Shown in pieces: positions 1 through 9,510 of a stretch of DNA of 64,000 nucleotides. A program made the position numbers and the translations under genes. The DNA lies in contig CALGAR010000089.1 of NCBI GenBank assembly GCA_937959285.1, positions 1-64,000 of the forward strand, given 5' to 3'. Every line of letters starts with the position of its first letter. Within the stretch, counting starts at the first letter, position 1. This DNA is from an uncultured Bryobacterales bacterium (GTDB taxonomy: Bacteria; Acidobacteriota; Terriglobia; Bryobacterales; Bryobacteraceae). The notes under the pieces were generated by a model that saw only the letters and a list, made by a program, of their open reading frames with translations, made no database searches and was not told the DNA's origin.

Positions 1-456
1 ACGGTGCTGGATACCATGGGCGCGGAGCACTTGCTTGGCCGCGGCGACATGCTCTTCCTGCCGCCCGGCTCCTCCCGCCTTGTACGCGTCCACGGCGCCT
101 TCGTCACGGAAAGCGAAATCAACCGCGTGGTTGACTTCTGGAAGCAGCAGGCGCAGCCGGATTACGACCAGAGTTTCCTTGCGGCACCGCCTTCAGAAGA
201 TGAGAATGCGGAAGCAGGCGAGTTCGACGGCGAAGAGGATCCGCTGTATCAGGACGCGGTCCGCGTGGTCCTGGAGATGGGCAAGGCTTCAACGTCGATC
301 CTGCAGCGGCGTCTGCGGCTGGGATACGGCCGCGCTGCCCGCATTCTCGACATGATGCAGCGGGAAGGAATCATCGGGCCGCCGGACGGGTCCAGGCCGC
401 GCGAGGTTCTGAAGCGGCCGGACTGGCTCGAAGAAGTGGAGAACCAGTTACGGTAG
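1..456 (+). CDS. ftsK: DNA translocase FtsK, C-terminal fragment
   Basis: This is the 3' end of a gene that begins before the window. The first ~35 residues match the end of the FtsK motor domain (MGAEHLLGRGDMLFLPPG, then a V-x-G-A-F-V-x-E-x-E-I stretch). An acidic linker follows, and the last ~70 residues look like the winged-helix gamma domain (YQDAVRVVLEMGKAS...QRRLRLGYGRAARI...MQREGIIGP) that in the family binds KOPS sites and activates XerCD. FtsK is a septum-anchored ATPase that pumps chromosome ends apart at division. The stop codon overlaps the stop of the convergent ABC ATPase by 9 bp. Confidence 0.95.
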   Translation, partial: TVLDTMGAEHLLGRGDMLFLPPGSSRLVRVHGAFVTESEINRVVDFWKQQAQPDYDQSFLAAPPSEDENAEAGEFDGEEDPLYQDAVRVVLEMGKASTSILQRRLRLGYGRAARILDMMQREGIIGPPDGSRPREVLKRPDWLEEVENQLR

Positions 457-1143
457 GGCCGTCCGAGCCTTGACCACCTGTTCGCCCGCAATCCAGCCGT
501 CCTGAATCTGCACGATGCGGTTCCCATACTCGGCATTACGCTCCGAGTGCGTCACTTGAACGATCGTCGTTCCCGCCTCGTTCAGCTTCAGGAACATTTC
601 CATGATCTCCTTGCCCTGACTCGAGTGGAGGTTGCCGGTTGGCTCGTCGGCAAGGATTACTTTTGGATTGGCGATCATGGCGCGGGCGATGGCCACTAGC
701 TGCTGCTGCCCGCCAGAGAGCTGGCTCGGATAGAGGTCTTTCTTGCCAACAATGTTGAAGCGGTCCAGCACGTCACAAACGATGCTCTCGCGCTCGCTCT
801 TCTTCACGTTGCGGTAGGACAGCGGGATTTCCAGATTCTCATACACGGTCAGGTCGTCGAGCAGGTGGTAGCTCTGGAAAACGAAGCCGATGTGCTTCTT
901 GTAGAGCTCGGAACGCTCCTTCTTGTTCAGCTTGTGGACGGGCTGATCGAGGAAGTAGTACTCGCCGGACCAGGCCATGTCGTGCATGCCCATGACATGC
1001 AGCAGCGTGCTCTTGCCCGCGCCGGAAGGCCCCATGATCGAAACGAATTCCCCCTCCTTAATTTCCAGGTTGACGCGCCGCAACACGAAGGTTTTGGTCG
1101 GACCGTGCTGGTAAAACTTCTCAATATTGCGGAGGGTGATCAT
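448..1143 (-). CDS. ABC transporter ATP-binding protein, LolD/MacB type
   Basis: This 231-residue protein is a single nucleotide-binding domain. It shows Walker A GPSGAGKS near residue 40, a Q-loop (FVFQSYHLL), the signature LSGGQQQLVAIARA, Walker B VILADEP with the TGNL D-loop typical of LolD/MacB/FtsE ATPases, and the H-loop VTHS. Family members power lipoprotein release or MacB-type mechanotransmission. No permease gene is adjacent, so its partner must lie elsewhere and the substrate is unknown. The gene is convergent with ftsK, overlapping it by 9 bp. The 236 bp between its start and icd hold no gene I can support. Confidence 0.9.
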   Translation of the reverse strand: MITLRNIEKFYQHGPTKTFVLRRVNLEIKEGEFVSIMGPSGAGKSTLLHVMGMHDMAWSGEYYFLDQPVHKLNKKERSELYKKHIGFVFQSYHLLDDLTVYENLEIPLSYRNVKKSERESIVCDVLDRFNIVGKKDLYPSQLSGGQQQLVAIARAMIANPKVILADEPTGNLHSSQGKEIMEMFLKLNEAGTTIVQVTHSERNAEYGNRIVQIQDGWIAGEQVVKARTALP

Positions 1144-1379
1144 AAAACGGCATTATAGCCGCCCGGCGACCGCCGCTGAACGGCTCCCCGACTTTACGCA
1201 GTTCGAGCGCCACCCGCAACCTGTTGCCAGGAAAGGACCAACGGACGCAGGCGGTGTCCGCTTGCGGGACAAGCCCGACCCGAATCCGGACAGGCAGACG
1301 TTTTGCGGCGAGTGACGGATTCCGCGGGAGGCGCGCTTGCCGCTCCTTCTCAAACAGGGTAACTTGAAGTGTTTACGAT

Positions 1380-2828
1380 ATGGCTACAAATACTCCCATT
1401 ACAGTTGCTCACGGGGATGGTATTGGTCCCGAAATCATGGATGCCACGCTGCATATCCTGAAAGAGGCCGGCGCGCGCATCGACATTGAGACGATCGAAA
1501 TTGGTGAAAAAGTTTATCTGCGCGGTAACCCCACAGGCATAGAACCGAGCGCCTGGGAGTCCTTGCGGCGCACCAAGGTCTTTCTGAAGGCCCCGATCAC
1601 GACGCCGCAGGGCGGCGGCTATAAGAGCCTGAATGTTACGACGCGCAAGACCCTGGGCCTCTATGCAAACGTTCGCCCCTGCGTGGCCTACCATCCCTAC
1701 GTCGACACCCTCCATCCAAACATGGATGTGGTGATCGTCCGGGAGAATGAGGAGGATCTGTACGCTGGTATCGAACATCGCCAGACGGACGAGGTGTATC
1801 AGTGCCTGAAGCTGATTACGCGTCCGGGGTGCGAGCGCATTGTCCGGTACGCCTTCGAGTACGCCAGGGCCTACAACCGCAAGAAGGTGACCTGCTTCAC
1901 GAAGGACAACATCATGAAGTTCACCGATGGCCTGTTCCACAAGGTCTTCGATGAAATCGCAGCCGAATATCCGGACATCGAGAACGAGCACTGGATTGTG
2001 GACATCGGCGCGGCCAAACTCGCTGACACGCCGGAAGCCTTTGACGTGGTGGTCATGCCGAATCTGTATGGCGATATTCTGTCCGACGTGGCGGCGCAGA
2101 TCGCGGGCTCGGTTGGGTTGGCGGGATCCGCCAATATCGGCGCGGGTTACGCGATGTTCGAAGCCATTCACGGGTCGGCTCCGCGGCGTGCGAATCAGAA
2201 TCTGGCGAACCCTTCGGGGCTCCTGCTTGGCGCAGTCATGATGCTCGTGCACATCAACCAGCCCGACATCGCTGAGCGGGTCCACAATGCGTGGCTCAAG
2301 ACGATCGAAGACGGCATCCACACCTACGACATCTACGCGGAGGGCAAGAGCAAGCAGAAGGTCGGCACCAAAGAGTTCGCGCAGGCGGTTGTCGCAAGAC
2401 TTGGGCAGACGCCGGAAAAGCTGAAGGCCGTGAAGTACTCCTCAGCCTCGCGGAAGGATCTAACCCAGTTTGCAAAGGCCCGGACTCCCGAAAAGAAAGA
2501 ACTGGTCGGAGTCGACGTTTTCATCGACTGGTCGAAGGGAACTGCTGCCGACCTGGGAGCAATCCTTGAGCCGCTTGCCGGGGATTGCCTGAAGCTGGGC
2601 ATGATTAGCAACCGCGGCGTCGAAGTCTGGCCGGAAGGATTCCCCGACACTCTGACCTGCGACCACTGGCGGGCACGGTTCATGGCGCGGACGGAGGGAA
2701 CTCCGGTGAACCACAAGGCGATTGTGGACTTGCTGGGCCGGATCTCTGAAGCGGGCCTCGACTTCATCAAGACGGAAAACCTCTGCACGTTCAACGGCAA
2801 GCCTGGCTTTTCCGACAGAACAAGTTAA
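1380..2828 (+). CDS. icd: NADP-dependent isocitrate dehydrogenase, Thermus type
   Basis: Oxidative decarboxylation of isocitrate to 2-oxoglutarate in the TCA cycle is the expected reaction. The 482 residues start with the GDGIGPEI motif and contain the R-x-N-x-E-D-L-Y-A-G-I-E substrate segment, the catalytic KDNIMK lysine, the NLYGDILSDVAAQIAGS metal-binding aspartates and the EAIHGSAPR nucleotide loop. The extra ~140-residue C-terminal region after residue ~340 is the hallmark of the Thermus/Rickettsia-type enzyme rather than the ~415-residue E. coli form. The stop overlaps the start of purE (TAATG), so the two are probably co-translated. No clear Shine-Dalgarno sequence precedes the ATG. 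Confidence 0.93.
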   Translation: MATNTPITVAHGDGIGPEIMDATLHILKEAGARIDIETIEIGEKVYLRGNPTGIEPSAWESLRRTKVFLKAPITTPQGGGYKSLNVTTRKTLGLYANVRPCVAYHPYVDTLHPNMDVVIVRENEEDLYAGIEHRQTDEVYQCLKLITRPGCERIVRYAFEYARAYNRKKVTCFTKDNIMKFTDGLFHKVFDEIAAEYPDIENEHWIVDIGAAKLADTPEAFDVVVMPNLYGDILSDVAAQIAGSVGLAGSANIGAGYAMFEAIHGSAPRRANQNLANPSGLLLGAVMMLVHINQPDIAERVHNAWLKTIEDGIHTYDIYAEGKSKQKVGTKEFAQAVVARLGQTPEKLKAVKYSSASRKDLTQFAKARTPEKKELVGVDVFIDWSKGTAADLGAILEPLAGDCLKLGMISNRGVEVWPEGFPDTLTCDHWRARFMARTEGTPVNHKAIVDLLGRISEAGLDFIKTENLCTFNGKPGFSDRTS

Positions 2829-3325
2829 TGGCCGCAGACGTCGAGAAACCGCTCGTCGGCGTCATCATGGGCAGTAAGTCCGATTGGGAAACCATGCGGC
2901 ATGCCGACGAGGTGCTGACGCAATTTGGCGTACCTCACGAGTGCAGAGTGGTGTCTGCGCACCGGACTCCAGGCTGGATGGTGGAGTATGCCGAAAGCGC
3001 GGAAGCACGCGGAATTCAAGTGATCATCGCCGGGGCGGGTGGCGCAGCCCACCTGCCCGGCATGACCGCCGCAAATACGATCCTTCCAGTTCTGGGCGTT
3101 CCCGTCGAAAGCAAGGCTTTGAAGGGAATGGACTCACTCCTGTCGATCGTGCAGATGCCGGGCGGCGTACCTGTGGGTACGATGGCCATAGGCAAGGCAG
3201 GCGCGATTAACGCCGCGCTGCTTGCGATCAGCATCCTTGCCAATCACGACCCTGCACTTCGAGAGCGCCTCCGTGAGTTCCGCAAACAGCAGGCCGAGCG
3301 CGTGCGCGGCGAGGAATTGCCATGA
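2828..3325 (+). CDS. purE: N5-carboxyaminoimidazole ribonucleotide mutase PurE
   Basis: PurE class I converts N5-CAIR to CAIR in purine synthesis. The 165-residue length and motifs fit: GSKSDWETM at residues 15-23, the SAHRTPGWM catalytic His segment, and the GAGGAAHLPGM loop. It begins inside the icd stop codon and its own stop overlaps purK by ATGA, so icd-purE-purK is a coupled operon. The presence of purK next door supports the class I (N5-CAIR) reaction. Confidence 0.96.
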   Translation: MAADVEKPLVGVIMGSKSDWETMRHADEVLTQFGVPHECRVVSAHRTPGWMVEYAESAEARGIQVIIAGAGGAAHLPGMTAANTILPVLGVPVESKALKGMDSLLSIVQMPGGVPVGTMAIGKAGAINAALLAISILANHDPALRERLREFRKQQAERVRGEELP

Positions 3326-4485
3326 GCAAGCCGGTGCTGCCGGGCTCCGTCATCGGAGTCTTGGGCAGCGGCCAGCTTGGGCGGATGTTTGCGATCGCGG
3401 CCCGGCGCATGGGCTACCGGGTTCATACGCTCTCGCCGGATTCCGACACCCCCACCGGACAGGTCTCGGATGAGGAGGTTATCGCGTCGTACGAAGACCT
3501 GGATGCCGTTCGCCGGTTCGCCCAAAAAGTCCAGGTTGTGACGTATGAGTTCGAGAATGTTCCGCTAGCAACAGCCGAGGCGGCCGCGGAGGTTACGATG
3601 GTCCGCCCCGCGGGCACGGTCCTTCACACGACACAGCAGCGGATCCGGGAGAAGACATTTCTGGAGAAGGCGGGGTTGCGGGTCGCGCCGTTTCGAACGG
3701 TTTATTCGCTCGACGATCTTCGCCAAGCCATTGCAGCACTGGGAACGCCCGCTGTCCTCAAAACGGCCGATTTCGGATACGACGGCAAAGGACAGTTCCG
3801 CATTACCGATCCCAGTCAGGCGGAACTTGCGTGGACCACGCTCGGCGGAAAGGATTGTGTACTCGAAGCCTACATCGATTTCGCTTCTGAGGTGTCCGTA
3901 GTGGCGGCGCGCGATGTTTTCGGCAACTTTGCGCACTATGGAGTGATTCACAACGAGCATCGGAACCACATACTCGATATCTCGGTCGCTCCGGCGCAGG
4001 TGAGCCCGCGCGTCGCGGCTGAAGCGGTAGAGGCCGCAAGGACCGTCCTGGAGAAGCTGGATGTTGTGGGAGTCCTGTGCGTAGAATTCTTCCTGACCCA
4101 AGACGAAAAGCTGCTGATCAACGAGCTGGCCCCGCGTCCCCACAATTCAGGACACTTCACGTTTGATGCGTGCCTGACCAGCCAGTTCGAACAGCAACTG
4201 CGAGCTGTCTGCGGGCTGCGGCTGGGCTCCACCGATCTGCTGCGGCCGGCTGCAATGGCGAATCTGCTGGGAGATCTCTGGCAGCACGGAGAACCGGACT
4301 GGGCATCCGTCTGCGCCCAGCCCGACGTGAAGCTCCATCTCTACGGCAAGCTCGAAGCGAGGCCAGGACGAAAGATGGGGCATTTGACTTCGCTCGCCCA
4401 CACAGCGGAGGAGGCGCTCAGGAAAGTCAAAGCCGCTCGCGAGGCGCTTGCCACTCCGTCAAGCTCTGCCGTCCTCCGCGAGTAG
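3322..4485 (+). CDS. purK: N5-carboxyaminoimidazole ribonucleotide synthase PurK
   Basis: This ATP-grasp enzyme carboxylates AIR using ATP and bicarbonate, feeding PurE. The N-terminus has GSGQLGRMFAIAARRMGY; the ATP-grasp centre has VLKTADFGYDGKGQ; the metal-binding part has EFFL...INELAPRPHNSGH. At 387 residues it is slightly longer than usual because of a ~13-residue tail after AREAL. That tail is antisense to the last 59 bp of the convergent BON/SRPBCC gene. The start overlaps purE by 4 bp. Confidence 0.95.
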   Translation: MSKPVLPGSVIGVLGSGQLGRMFAIAARRMGYRVHTLSPDSDTPTGQVSDEEVIASYEDLDAVRRFAQKVQVVTYEFENVPLATAEAAAEVTMVRPAGTVLHTTQQRIREKTFLEKAGLRVAPFRTVYSLDDLRQAIAALGTPAVLKTADFGYDGKGQFRITDPSQAELAWTTLGGKDCVLEAYIDFASEVSVVAARDVFGNFAHYGVIHNEHRNHILDISVAPAQVSPRVAAEAVEAARTVLEKLDVVGVLCVEFFLTQDEKLLINELAPRPHNSGHFTFDACLTSQFEQQLRAVCGLRLGSTDLLRPAAMANLLGDLWQHGEPDWASVCAQPDVKLHLYGKLEARPGRKMGHLTSLAHTAEEALRKVKAAREALATPSSSAVLRE

Positions 4486-5644
4486 GCTGAACGTCCTCGA
4501 GGTAGACGTCTTCGCCTCTCGGCGAACGTGTCTTTCCCAATTCCAGCAGCGACTTCAGCCGCACGAAAGCCTCGTCCATCTCCCGCTTGGGGTTCGCGCC
4601 GAACAACGACGCCACAACATGGCCGACTGCTCCCGCGGGCGGATTATAAGACATCCGAACCTGAATCCGGGTCCCGCCATCGGGCGTGGGATCGAAACGG
4701 ATGATTCCCGCGCTTTCCACCGCTGCCCCTGGCAGACTCTTCCAGGCAAGGACCTTGCCGGGGATCTTCTCGGTGATTTCGGCATCCCAGGAAACCGGAA
4801 TTCTGGCCGGGCCTTCAGCGACCCAGTGGGAACGCCCGCCGCCCAGGTCGCGGACCTCGCGGATGTGCGCCATGAACTTGGGGAAGTTCTCGCAATTCAA
4901 CCAGAAGTTGTAGACGTCTTCTACGGGCGCCTGAATCGTAATGGTCTTCTGAATGTCGACGGCTCTCCGGCCGGCATCCACACCGATGATCCGCTTGAGC
5001 CCCTTGTTGGTTGTGGCGCGGGCGATCATTCCGGCGCCCACGATTCCGGCGGGAAACGAGAGCAGGTCCCGCTTTTTGAGCGAGTAAGCAGCCAGACCGC
5101 CGCCGAGAGCGCCCACCAGCAGCCGGATGGCGGGCGTCCAGTTCGTTTGCATCAGTTCCCACCGCTCTCCGGGGCGTCCCACTCCGCCCTGGAGGGAAGG
5201 AATGTTTTCGGGACGCTCGTGCGGTTCCAACTGGTTGATCACCTCCTGCACGCCGTCGACGCCGCGGACCACGTCCAGCAGATGATCCACTTCCCTGCTC
5301 AGAATCGGTCCCCGCAATGTAACACGCCCCTGCTGCACGATCACATCAATCGCACGAGGGTGGCTAACGATGCGGCCGATCCGGGAGCGGACCCTGGCGG
5401 CGAGAACTTCATCGCTCACGGGCTCGTGACTGGTAACAATCGAGCGGGCGCCCGCAGCAATCCCGTGAGCTCGATTTTCAGCGTCGCGAACCGCTTTCTG
5501 AAAGCCGGACCGCGTCCAATGCAAGAGCCGGACGGCTTTATCGCGCGCCAGTGCCCGGCGCCGCTTTCCGCGATCGCGATCGAAGAAGTACATCAGGCCA
5601 GCGCCAAGCCCTACATAACTGCAAGTTCTGAGTGATCCATTCAT
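4427..5644 (-). CDS. BON and SRPBCC domain envelope-type protein with YtxH-like N-terminus
   Basis: The chosen ATG at 5644 (405 residues) follows an AGGAGG sequence 5-6 nt upstream; an in-frame start 33 codons earlier has no ribosome site. Domains in order: a short hydrophobic helix ending in FFDRDRGKRRR (residues 10-30), a BON domain (~76-142, phospholipid-binding in the family), a Gly-rich membrane segment with VGALGGGLAAYSL (~176-190), and an SRPBCC/START-like domain (~232-375; TIQAPVEDVYNFW...NFPKFM). Such proteins are thought to be membrane-associated stress or lipid-binding proteins; the ligand is unknown. Two modules recur in the small protein at 28136-28555. The 3' end overlaps purK by 59 bp tail to tail. 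Confidence 0.85.
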   Translation of the reverse strand: MNGSLRTCSYVGLGAGLMYFFDRDRGKRRRALARDKAVRLLHWTRSGFQKAVRDAENRAHGIAAGARSIVTSHEPVSDEVLAARVRSRIGRIVSHPRAIDVIVQQGRVTLRGPILSREVDHLLDVVRGVDGVQEVINQLEPHERPENIPSLQGGVGRPGERWELMQTNWTPAIRLLVGALGGGLAAYSLKKRDLLSFPAGIVGAGMIARATTNKGLKRIIGVDAGRRAVDIQKTITIQAPVEDVYNFWLNCENFPKFMAHIREVRDLGGGRSHWVAEGPARIPVSWDAEITEKIPGKVLAWKSLPGAAVESAGIIRFDPTPDGGTRIQVRMSYNPPAGAVGHVVASLFGANPKREMDEAFVRLKSLLELGKTRSPRGEDVYLEDVQPTRGGRQSLTEWQAPRERL

Positions 5645-5763
5645 TCCATCCTCCTGCTGCGCAGTCCGCAATCCGCCCCATTCCTTTCTCCCACGGGTAG
5701 GACGATCCCTGCGCAGTGAGTGTTTCAGCCCCACAGCGCCCATGAGCAGGAAGTATCAGGTGC

Positions 5764-6492
5764 TTGTTGCATAATGGATGCTTGGAGAAAGCGAGTCAGT
5801 GGCTGCGAAGCGCAAAGTCGCTGGCAGTGTTAACAGGGGCTGGAATCTCAGCCGAAAGCGGGATTCCTACGTTTCGAGGTGCTGCGGGACTTTGGCGGAA
5901 TTTTCGCCCGGAGGAACTCGCAACGCCGGAAGCCTTTGCCCGGAACCCTATCCTTGTTTGGGAATGGTATGAGTGGCGCCGCGAGCGAATCGCGGCAGCC
6001 GAGCCCAATCCGGGTCACCTCGCTTTGGTGGAACTGGAACGCCGCATTCCACGGTTCACACTAATTACACAGAACGTGGACGGCCTTCATGACCGGGCTG
6101 GAAGCCGAAAGATTTTGAAACTGCACGGCGATATCTGGACGGATCGGTGTACGGTGTGCGGGGCCGAAGTCATCCGCCAGCCTGGAGAGCAGGCGCCGAC
6201 GCAGCCTCCGCGCTGCGAATGCGGAGGGATTCAGAGGCCAGGCGTCGTGTGGTTTGGTGAGCCTTTGCCGCCAGATGTATGGCGGAAGGCCGAAGAAGCA
6301 GTGCAAAACGCTGACGTAATGCTCGTGGTCGGCACGTCGGCGGTTGTCTATCCCGCTGCGGGATTGGTGCCGCTGGCAGCCTCGCGCGGAGCGAAGGTTG
6401 TGGAAGTAAATCTCGAAGAGACGCCGTTTTCGTCAATGGTGGACTGTTCGATTCAAGGCAAGGCCGGCGAAATTCTGCCTAAGTTACTCTGA
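5764..6492 (+). CDS. cobB: NAD-dependent protein deacylase, sirtuin CobB type
   Basis: The 242-residue Sir2 fold shows GAGISAESGIPTFRG, the TQNVDGLHDRAG motif with the catalytic histidine in LHGD, and a zinc site made of C-x2-C and C-x-C. A Y-x-x-R pair in the WYEWRRERI segment matches the Tyr/Arg of class III sirtuins that recognise acidic acyl groups, so desuccinylation is plausible. The start is a TTG at 5764, preceded by AGGAAG about 10 nt upstream; TTG at 5782 is an alternative. The stop overlaps larC by one base, starting a coupled run cobB-larC-metG. Confidence 0.93.
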   Translation: MLHNGCLEKASQWLRSAKSLAVLTGAGISAESGIPTFRGAAGLWRNFRPEELATPEAFARNPILVWEWYEWRRERIAAAEPNPGHLALVELERRIPRFTLITQNVDGLHDRAGSRKILKLHGDIWTDRCTVCGAEVIRQPGEQAPTQPPRCECGGIQRPGVVWFGEPLPPDVWRKAEEAVQNADVMLVVGTSAVVYPAAGLVPLAASRGAKVVEVNLEETPFSSMVDCSIQGKAGEILPKLL

Positions 6493-7652
6493 TGAAGATC
6501 TGCTATCTGGATGCATTCTCTGGTATCAGCGGCGATATGACAATCGGCGCTCTCCTTGATGCGGGCGCGGATTGCGACGGACTGATTCGCGCGCTCGAAA
6601 GCCTCGGACTCGGAGCAAGCTTCTCTGCCGAGAGAACCAAACGTAAGGGAATCACCGCGACGAAGTTTCACATCACGGGCGGTGAAGCGAAGTCACACCG
6701 GCATCTTTCCCACATTCTGAAGATGATTGATGCGGCGCCGCTCCCGGACGCCGTAAAGGAGACTTCGACTGCCGTTTTTCAGCGCATCGGGGAAGTCGAG
6801 GCGGCCGTGCATGGAATTCCGATTGAGAAGGTGCACTTCCATGAAGTCGGCGCGGTCGATTCCATCTGCGATGTCGTTGGCGCCTGCTGGTCCTTCCACT
6901 CCCTGGGCATCCAGGAGATTTACTGTTCGCCAATCAACGTGGGCAGCGGCACCGTCGAGACGGATCACGGAACACTGCCCGTTCCCGCTCCGGCAACAGC
7001 CGCGCTCCTGATCGGCAAACCCATCTACTCCCGAGGGCCGCAGACCGAGCTCGCAACACCGACCGGCGCCGCGATCGCTGCTACCTTATCGCGCGGTTTT
7101 GGTCCGCCGCCGCCGATGAAAATTCGGTCCATCGGCTACGGTTCGGGCACGAAAGACTTCAAAGAGCAGGCGAACGTGCTGCGCGTGCTGGTCGGCGAGG
7201 ATAGCCGAGCCCCGGAAGCCGTCACGATCTCCGTATTGGAGGCGAACGTCGACGACGCGACGCCGGAGGTCCTCGGCTACACAATGGACCGCCTGTTCGA
7301 GGCAGGCGCGCTCGACGTCACTCTCCAGCCGCTTCTCATGAAGAAGAGCCGACCAGGCGTCTTGCTCCGGGCCCTAACGCGTCCGGAGGATCAGGAGCGG
7401 ATCGCCGCGTTGATCCTCCGCGAAACGACCACCCTTGGCCTTCGGATTTATGCCGCTGAAAGGCGTATCCAGCCGAGACGTTTCGAAGAGGTCGAGACGC
7501 GTTTTGGGAAAGTGCGGATGAAGATCTCGGAGGGAGACGGCGCCGCCTCGCCCGAGTACGATGACTGCCGCAAACTGGCCCTCGAAACGAATACGCCATT
7601 GAAAACGATTCTGGCGGAAGCAACCTACGCTTATCTGAAACAGTCGCGATGA
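6492..7652 (+). CDS. larC: Nickel pincer cofactor biosynthesis protein LarC
   Basis: LarC inserts nickel into the pyridinium-dithiocarboxylate mononucleotide cofactor first described in lactate racemase. The 386 residues begin DAFSGISGDMTIGALLDAG and include VHFHEVGAVDSICDVVG and the P-T-G-A-A-I segment typical of the family (formerly DUF111). In Lactiplantibacillus plantarum LarC is made by a programmed frameshift between two halves; here both halves are in one continuous frame. No larB or larE is present in the window. Upstream is cobB (1 bp overlap) and downstream metG (ATGA overlap). Confidence 0.93.
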   Translation: MKICYLDAFSGISGDMTIGALLDAGADCDGLIRALESLGLGASFSAERTKRKGITATKFHITGGEAKSHRHLSHILKMIDAAPLPDAVKETSTAVFQRIGEVEAAVHGIPIEKVHFHEVGAVDSICDVVGACWSFHSLGIQEIYCSPINVGSGTVETDHGTLPVPAPATAALLIGKPIYSRGPQTELATPTGAAIAATLSRGFGPPPPMKIRSIGYGSGTKDFKEQANVLRVLVGEDSRAPEAVTISVLEANVDDATPEVLGYTMDRLFEAGALDVTLQPLLMKKSRPGVLLRALTRPEDQERIAALILRETTTLGLRIYAAERRIQPRRFEEVETRFGKVRMKISEGDGAASPEYDDCRKLALETNTPLKTILAEATYAYLKQSR

Positions 7653-9510
7653 AACCGAAATACTACCTCACAACGCCCATATACTACGTCAACGCCGCGC
7701 CGCATATCGGCCACACCTACACCACGATCGCCGCCGATGCAATCAAGCGCTTCAAGCAGATGCAGGGCTACGAGGTGGTTCTCACCACAGGCACTGACGA
7801 GCACGGACAGAAGATTGAACGCGCCGCCGAGGCGGCCGGGAAGACGCCGCAAGAGTTCACCGACGTCGTAGCCGAGGAGTTCCGCAAGCAGTGGGAAATC
7901 CTCGGATTGAGCATAGATCGGTTCCGCCGGACCTCTACGCCGGAACATGCGGAGGTCGTGCAGCGTTTGTTTCAGCTTTGTCTCAACGCAGGCTACATCT
8001 ACAAAGGCTCCTACACGGGTCAATACTGCGTCTTCGACGAGCTCTACGTGAGCGACGCCAAGCCGGGAGATCCATGTCCGGAATGCGGCCGTCCGACTGA
8101 GACGGTGACGGAGGAGAACTACTTCTTCAAGCTGTCGGCGTTTCAGCAGCGCCTCGAAGAGTTCCACGAAAAGAATCCGGACTTCGTGCAGCCGGAGACC
8201 CGCCGCAACGAAGTCCTTGCCTTCCTGCGCAAAGGCCTCACCGATCTTTCAATCAGCCGCACCACGATCAAATGGGGCATCCCACTGCCAGTTGCAGGCA
8301 ACCACGTCTTCTATGTGTGGTTCGATGCCCTGACGACATACATGAGCGCGGTCAACGGGCAAACATCGACGTCCGGTCAGCCTCTCTGGCCGGCTGACCT
8401 TCACTTGATCGGCAAGGAAATTCTCCGCTTCCATGCCATCTACTGGCCGGCGTTTTTGATGGCCGCCGGGCTGCCTCTGCCGAAGAAGCTCTTCGCGCAC
8501 GGATGGCTGCTGTTTGAAAACGAGAAGATGAGCAAGTCCCGGGGCAACCTCGTGCGCGCGACACCGATTGTAAAGGTGCTGGGCGCCGACCCCCTGCGTT
8601 ACTTCCTCCTTCGCGAAGTGGTCTTCGGCCAGGATGGCAGCTTCAGCTATGACGCGCTCGTCGGACGCTACAACTCCGACCTCGCGAACGGCCTGGGCAA
8701 TCTCTCCAGCCGCACTCTGAGCATGATCCGCCAGTACCGGCAAGGCGTCGTCCCGCAACCGGCAATCGCCGAGCCTCCGCTTGCGCAGCCTGCTCGCGAC
8801 GCCATCTCATCGGCGGTTCAGGCATTCGACAGGCTGGACTTCTCACGCGGCCTCGAAGCAATCTGGGGCCTCATCTCCGCGGCGGATAAGTACATTGTCG
8901 AGCAGGCGCCGTGGAAGCTGGCAAAGCAGGGCGAGGAGGCGCGCGCGCAACTCGACACGGTCCTCTATTCGGCCGCCGAGGTCTTGCGCATCGCCACGAC
9001 GCTCCTGATTCCGATTCTCCCGCAAACCGCAGAGCGGATCTGGCTGCAGCTCGGAATGCCGGACGCGATTGACTCAGTCACGCTGGAGGGGCTTGACTGG
9101 GGGCAGCTTCTGCCCGGGCAGCGCATTGGAGAGCCGGCGACACTGTTCCCGCGCGTCGATCTCAAGGAGACCGTAGACAAGCTCTGGCAGTTGGAAGCCG
9201 AAGAGAAAGCCTACCAGGCGCGCCTTCTCGGCCAGCCCGAGGCGCCGCCTCCCGCCCAGGAGGCAAAAGCCGAAGAAGGAGTCATGCAGCCCATCGCCGA
9301 GCCGATTTCAATCGACGACTTCGCCAAAGTAGACTTGCGCGTCGGTCTGGTGAAGTCGGCGGAGCGCGTCAAGGGCGCTGACAAGCTGCTTCACCTGTAT
9401 GTCGACATCGGTGAAGCGCAGCCGCGTTCGATTGTCGCAGGGATCGCCCTCGCCTATCAGCCGGAGCAGCTTGTTGGACGAAAGGTCGTCATCGTTGCGA
9501 ATTTGCAGCC
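7649..9510 (+). other. metG: Methionyl-tRNA synthetase module, 3'-truncated
   Basis: This part charges tRNA-Met in the cytosol. The HIGH motif appears as PHIGHTY near residue 18 and KMSKS as EKMSKSRG near residue 293; FYVWFDALTTY and GKEILRFHAIYWPAFL are typical MetRS core segments. The zinc knuckle region (YCVFDE...CPEC) keeps three cysteines. The C-terminal EMAP/tRNA-binding domain begins near residue 575 (FAKVDLRVGLV) and runs to GRKVVIVANLQP, where similarity ends. About 35-40 residues that normally complete the domain are missing. Confidence 0.9.

Noticed and set aside
1350..2321. 323-codon minus-strand ORF inside icd
   Set aside because: A shadow of the conserved isocitrate dehydrogenase frame; no family features.
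4448..5635. 395-codon plus-strand ORF antisense to the BON/SRPBCC gene
   Set aside because: No recognisable domain; the minus frame gives BON and SRPBCC motifs and has a ribosome site.
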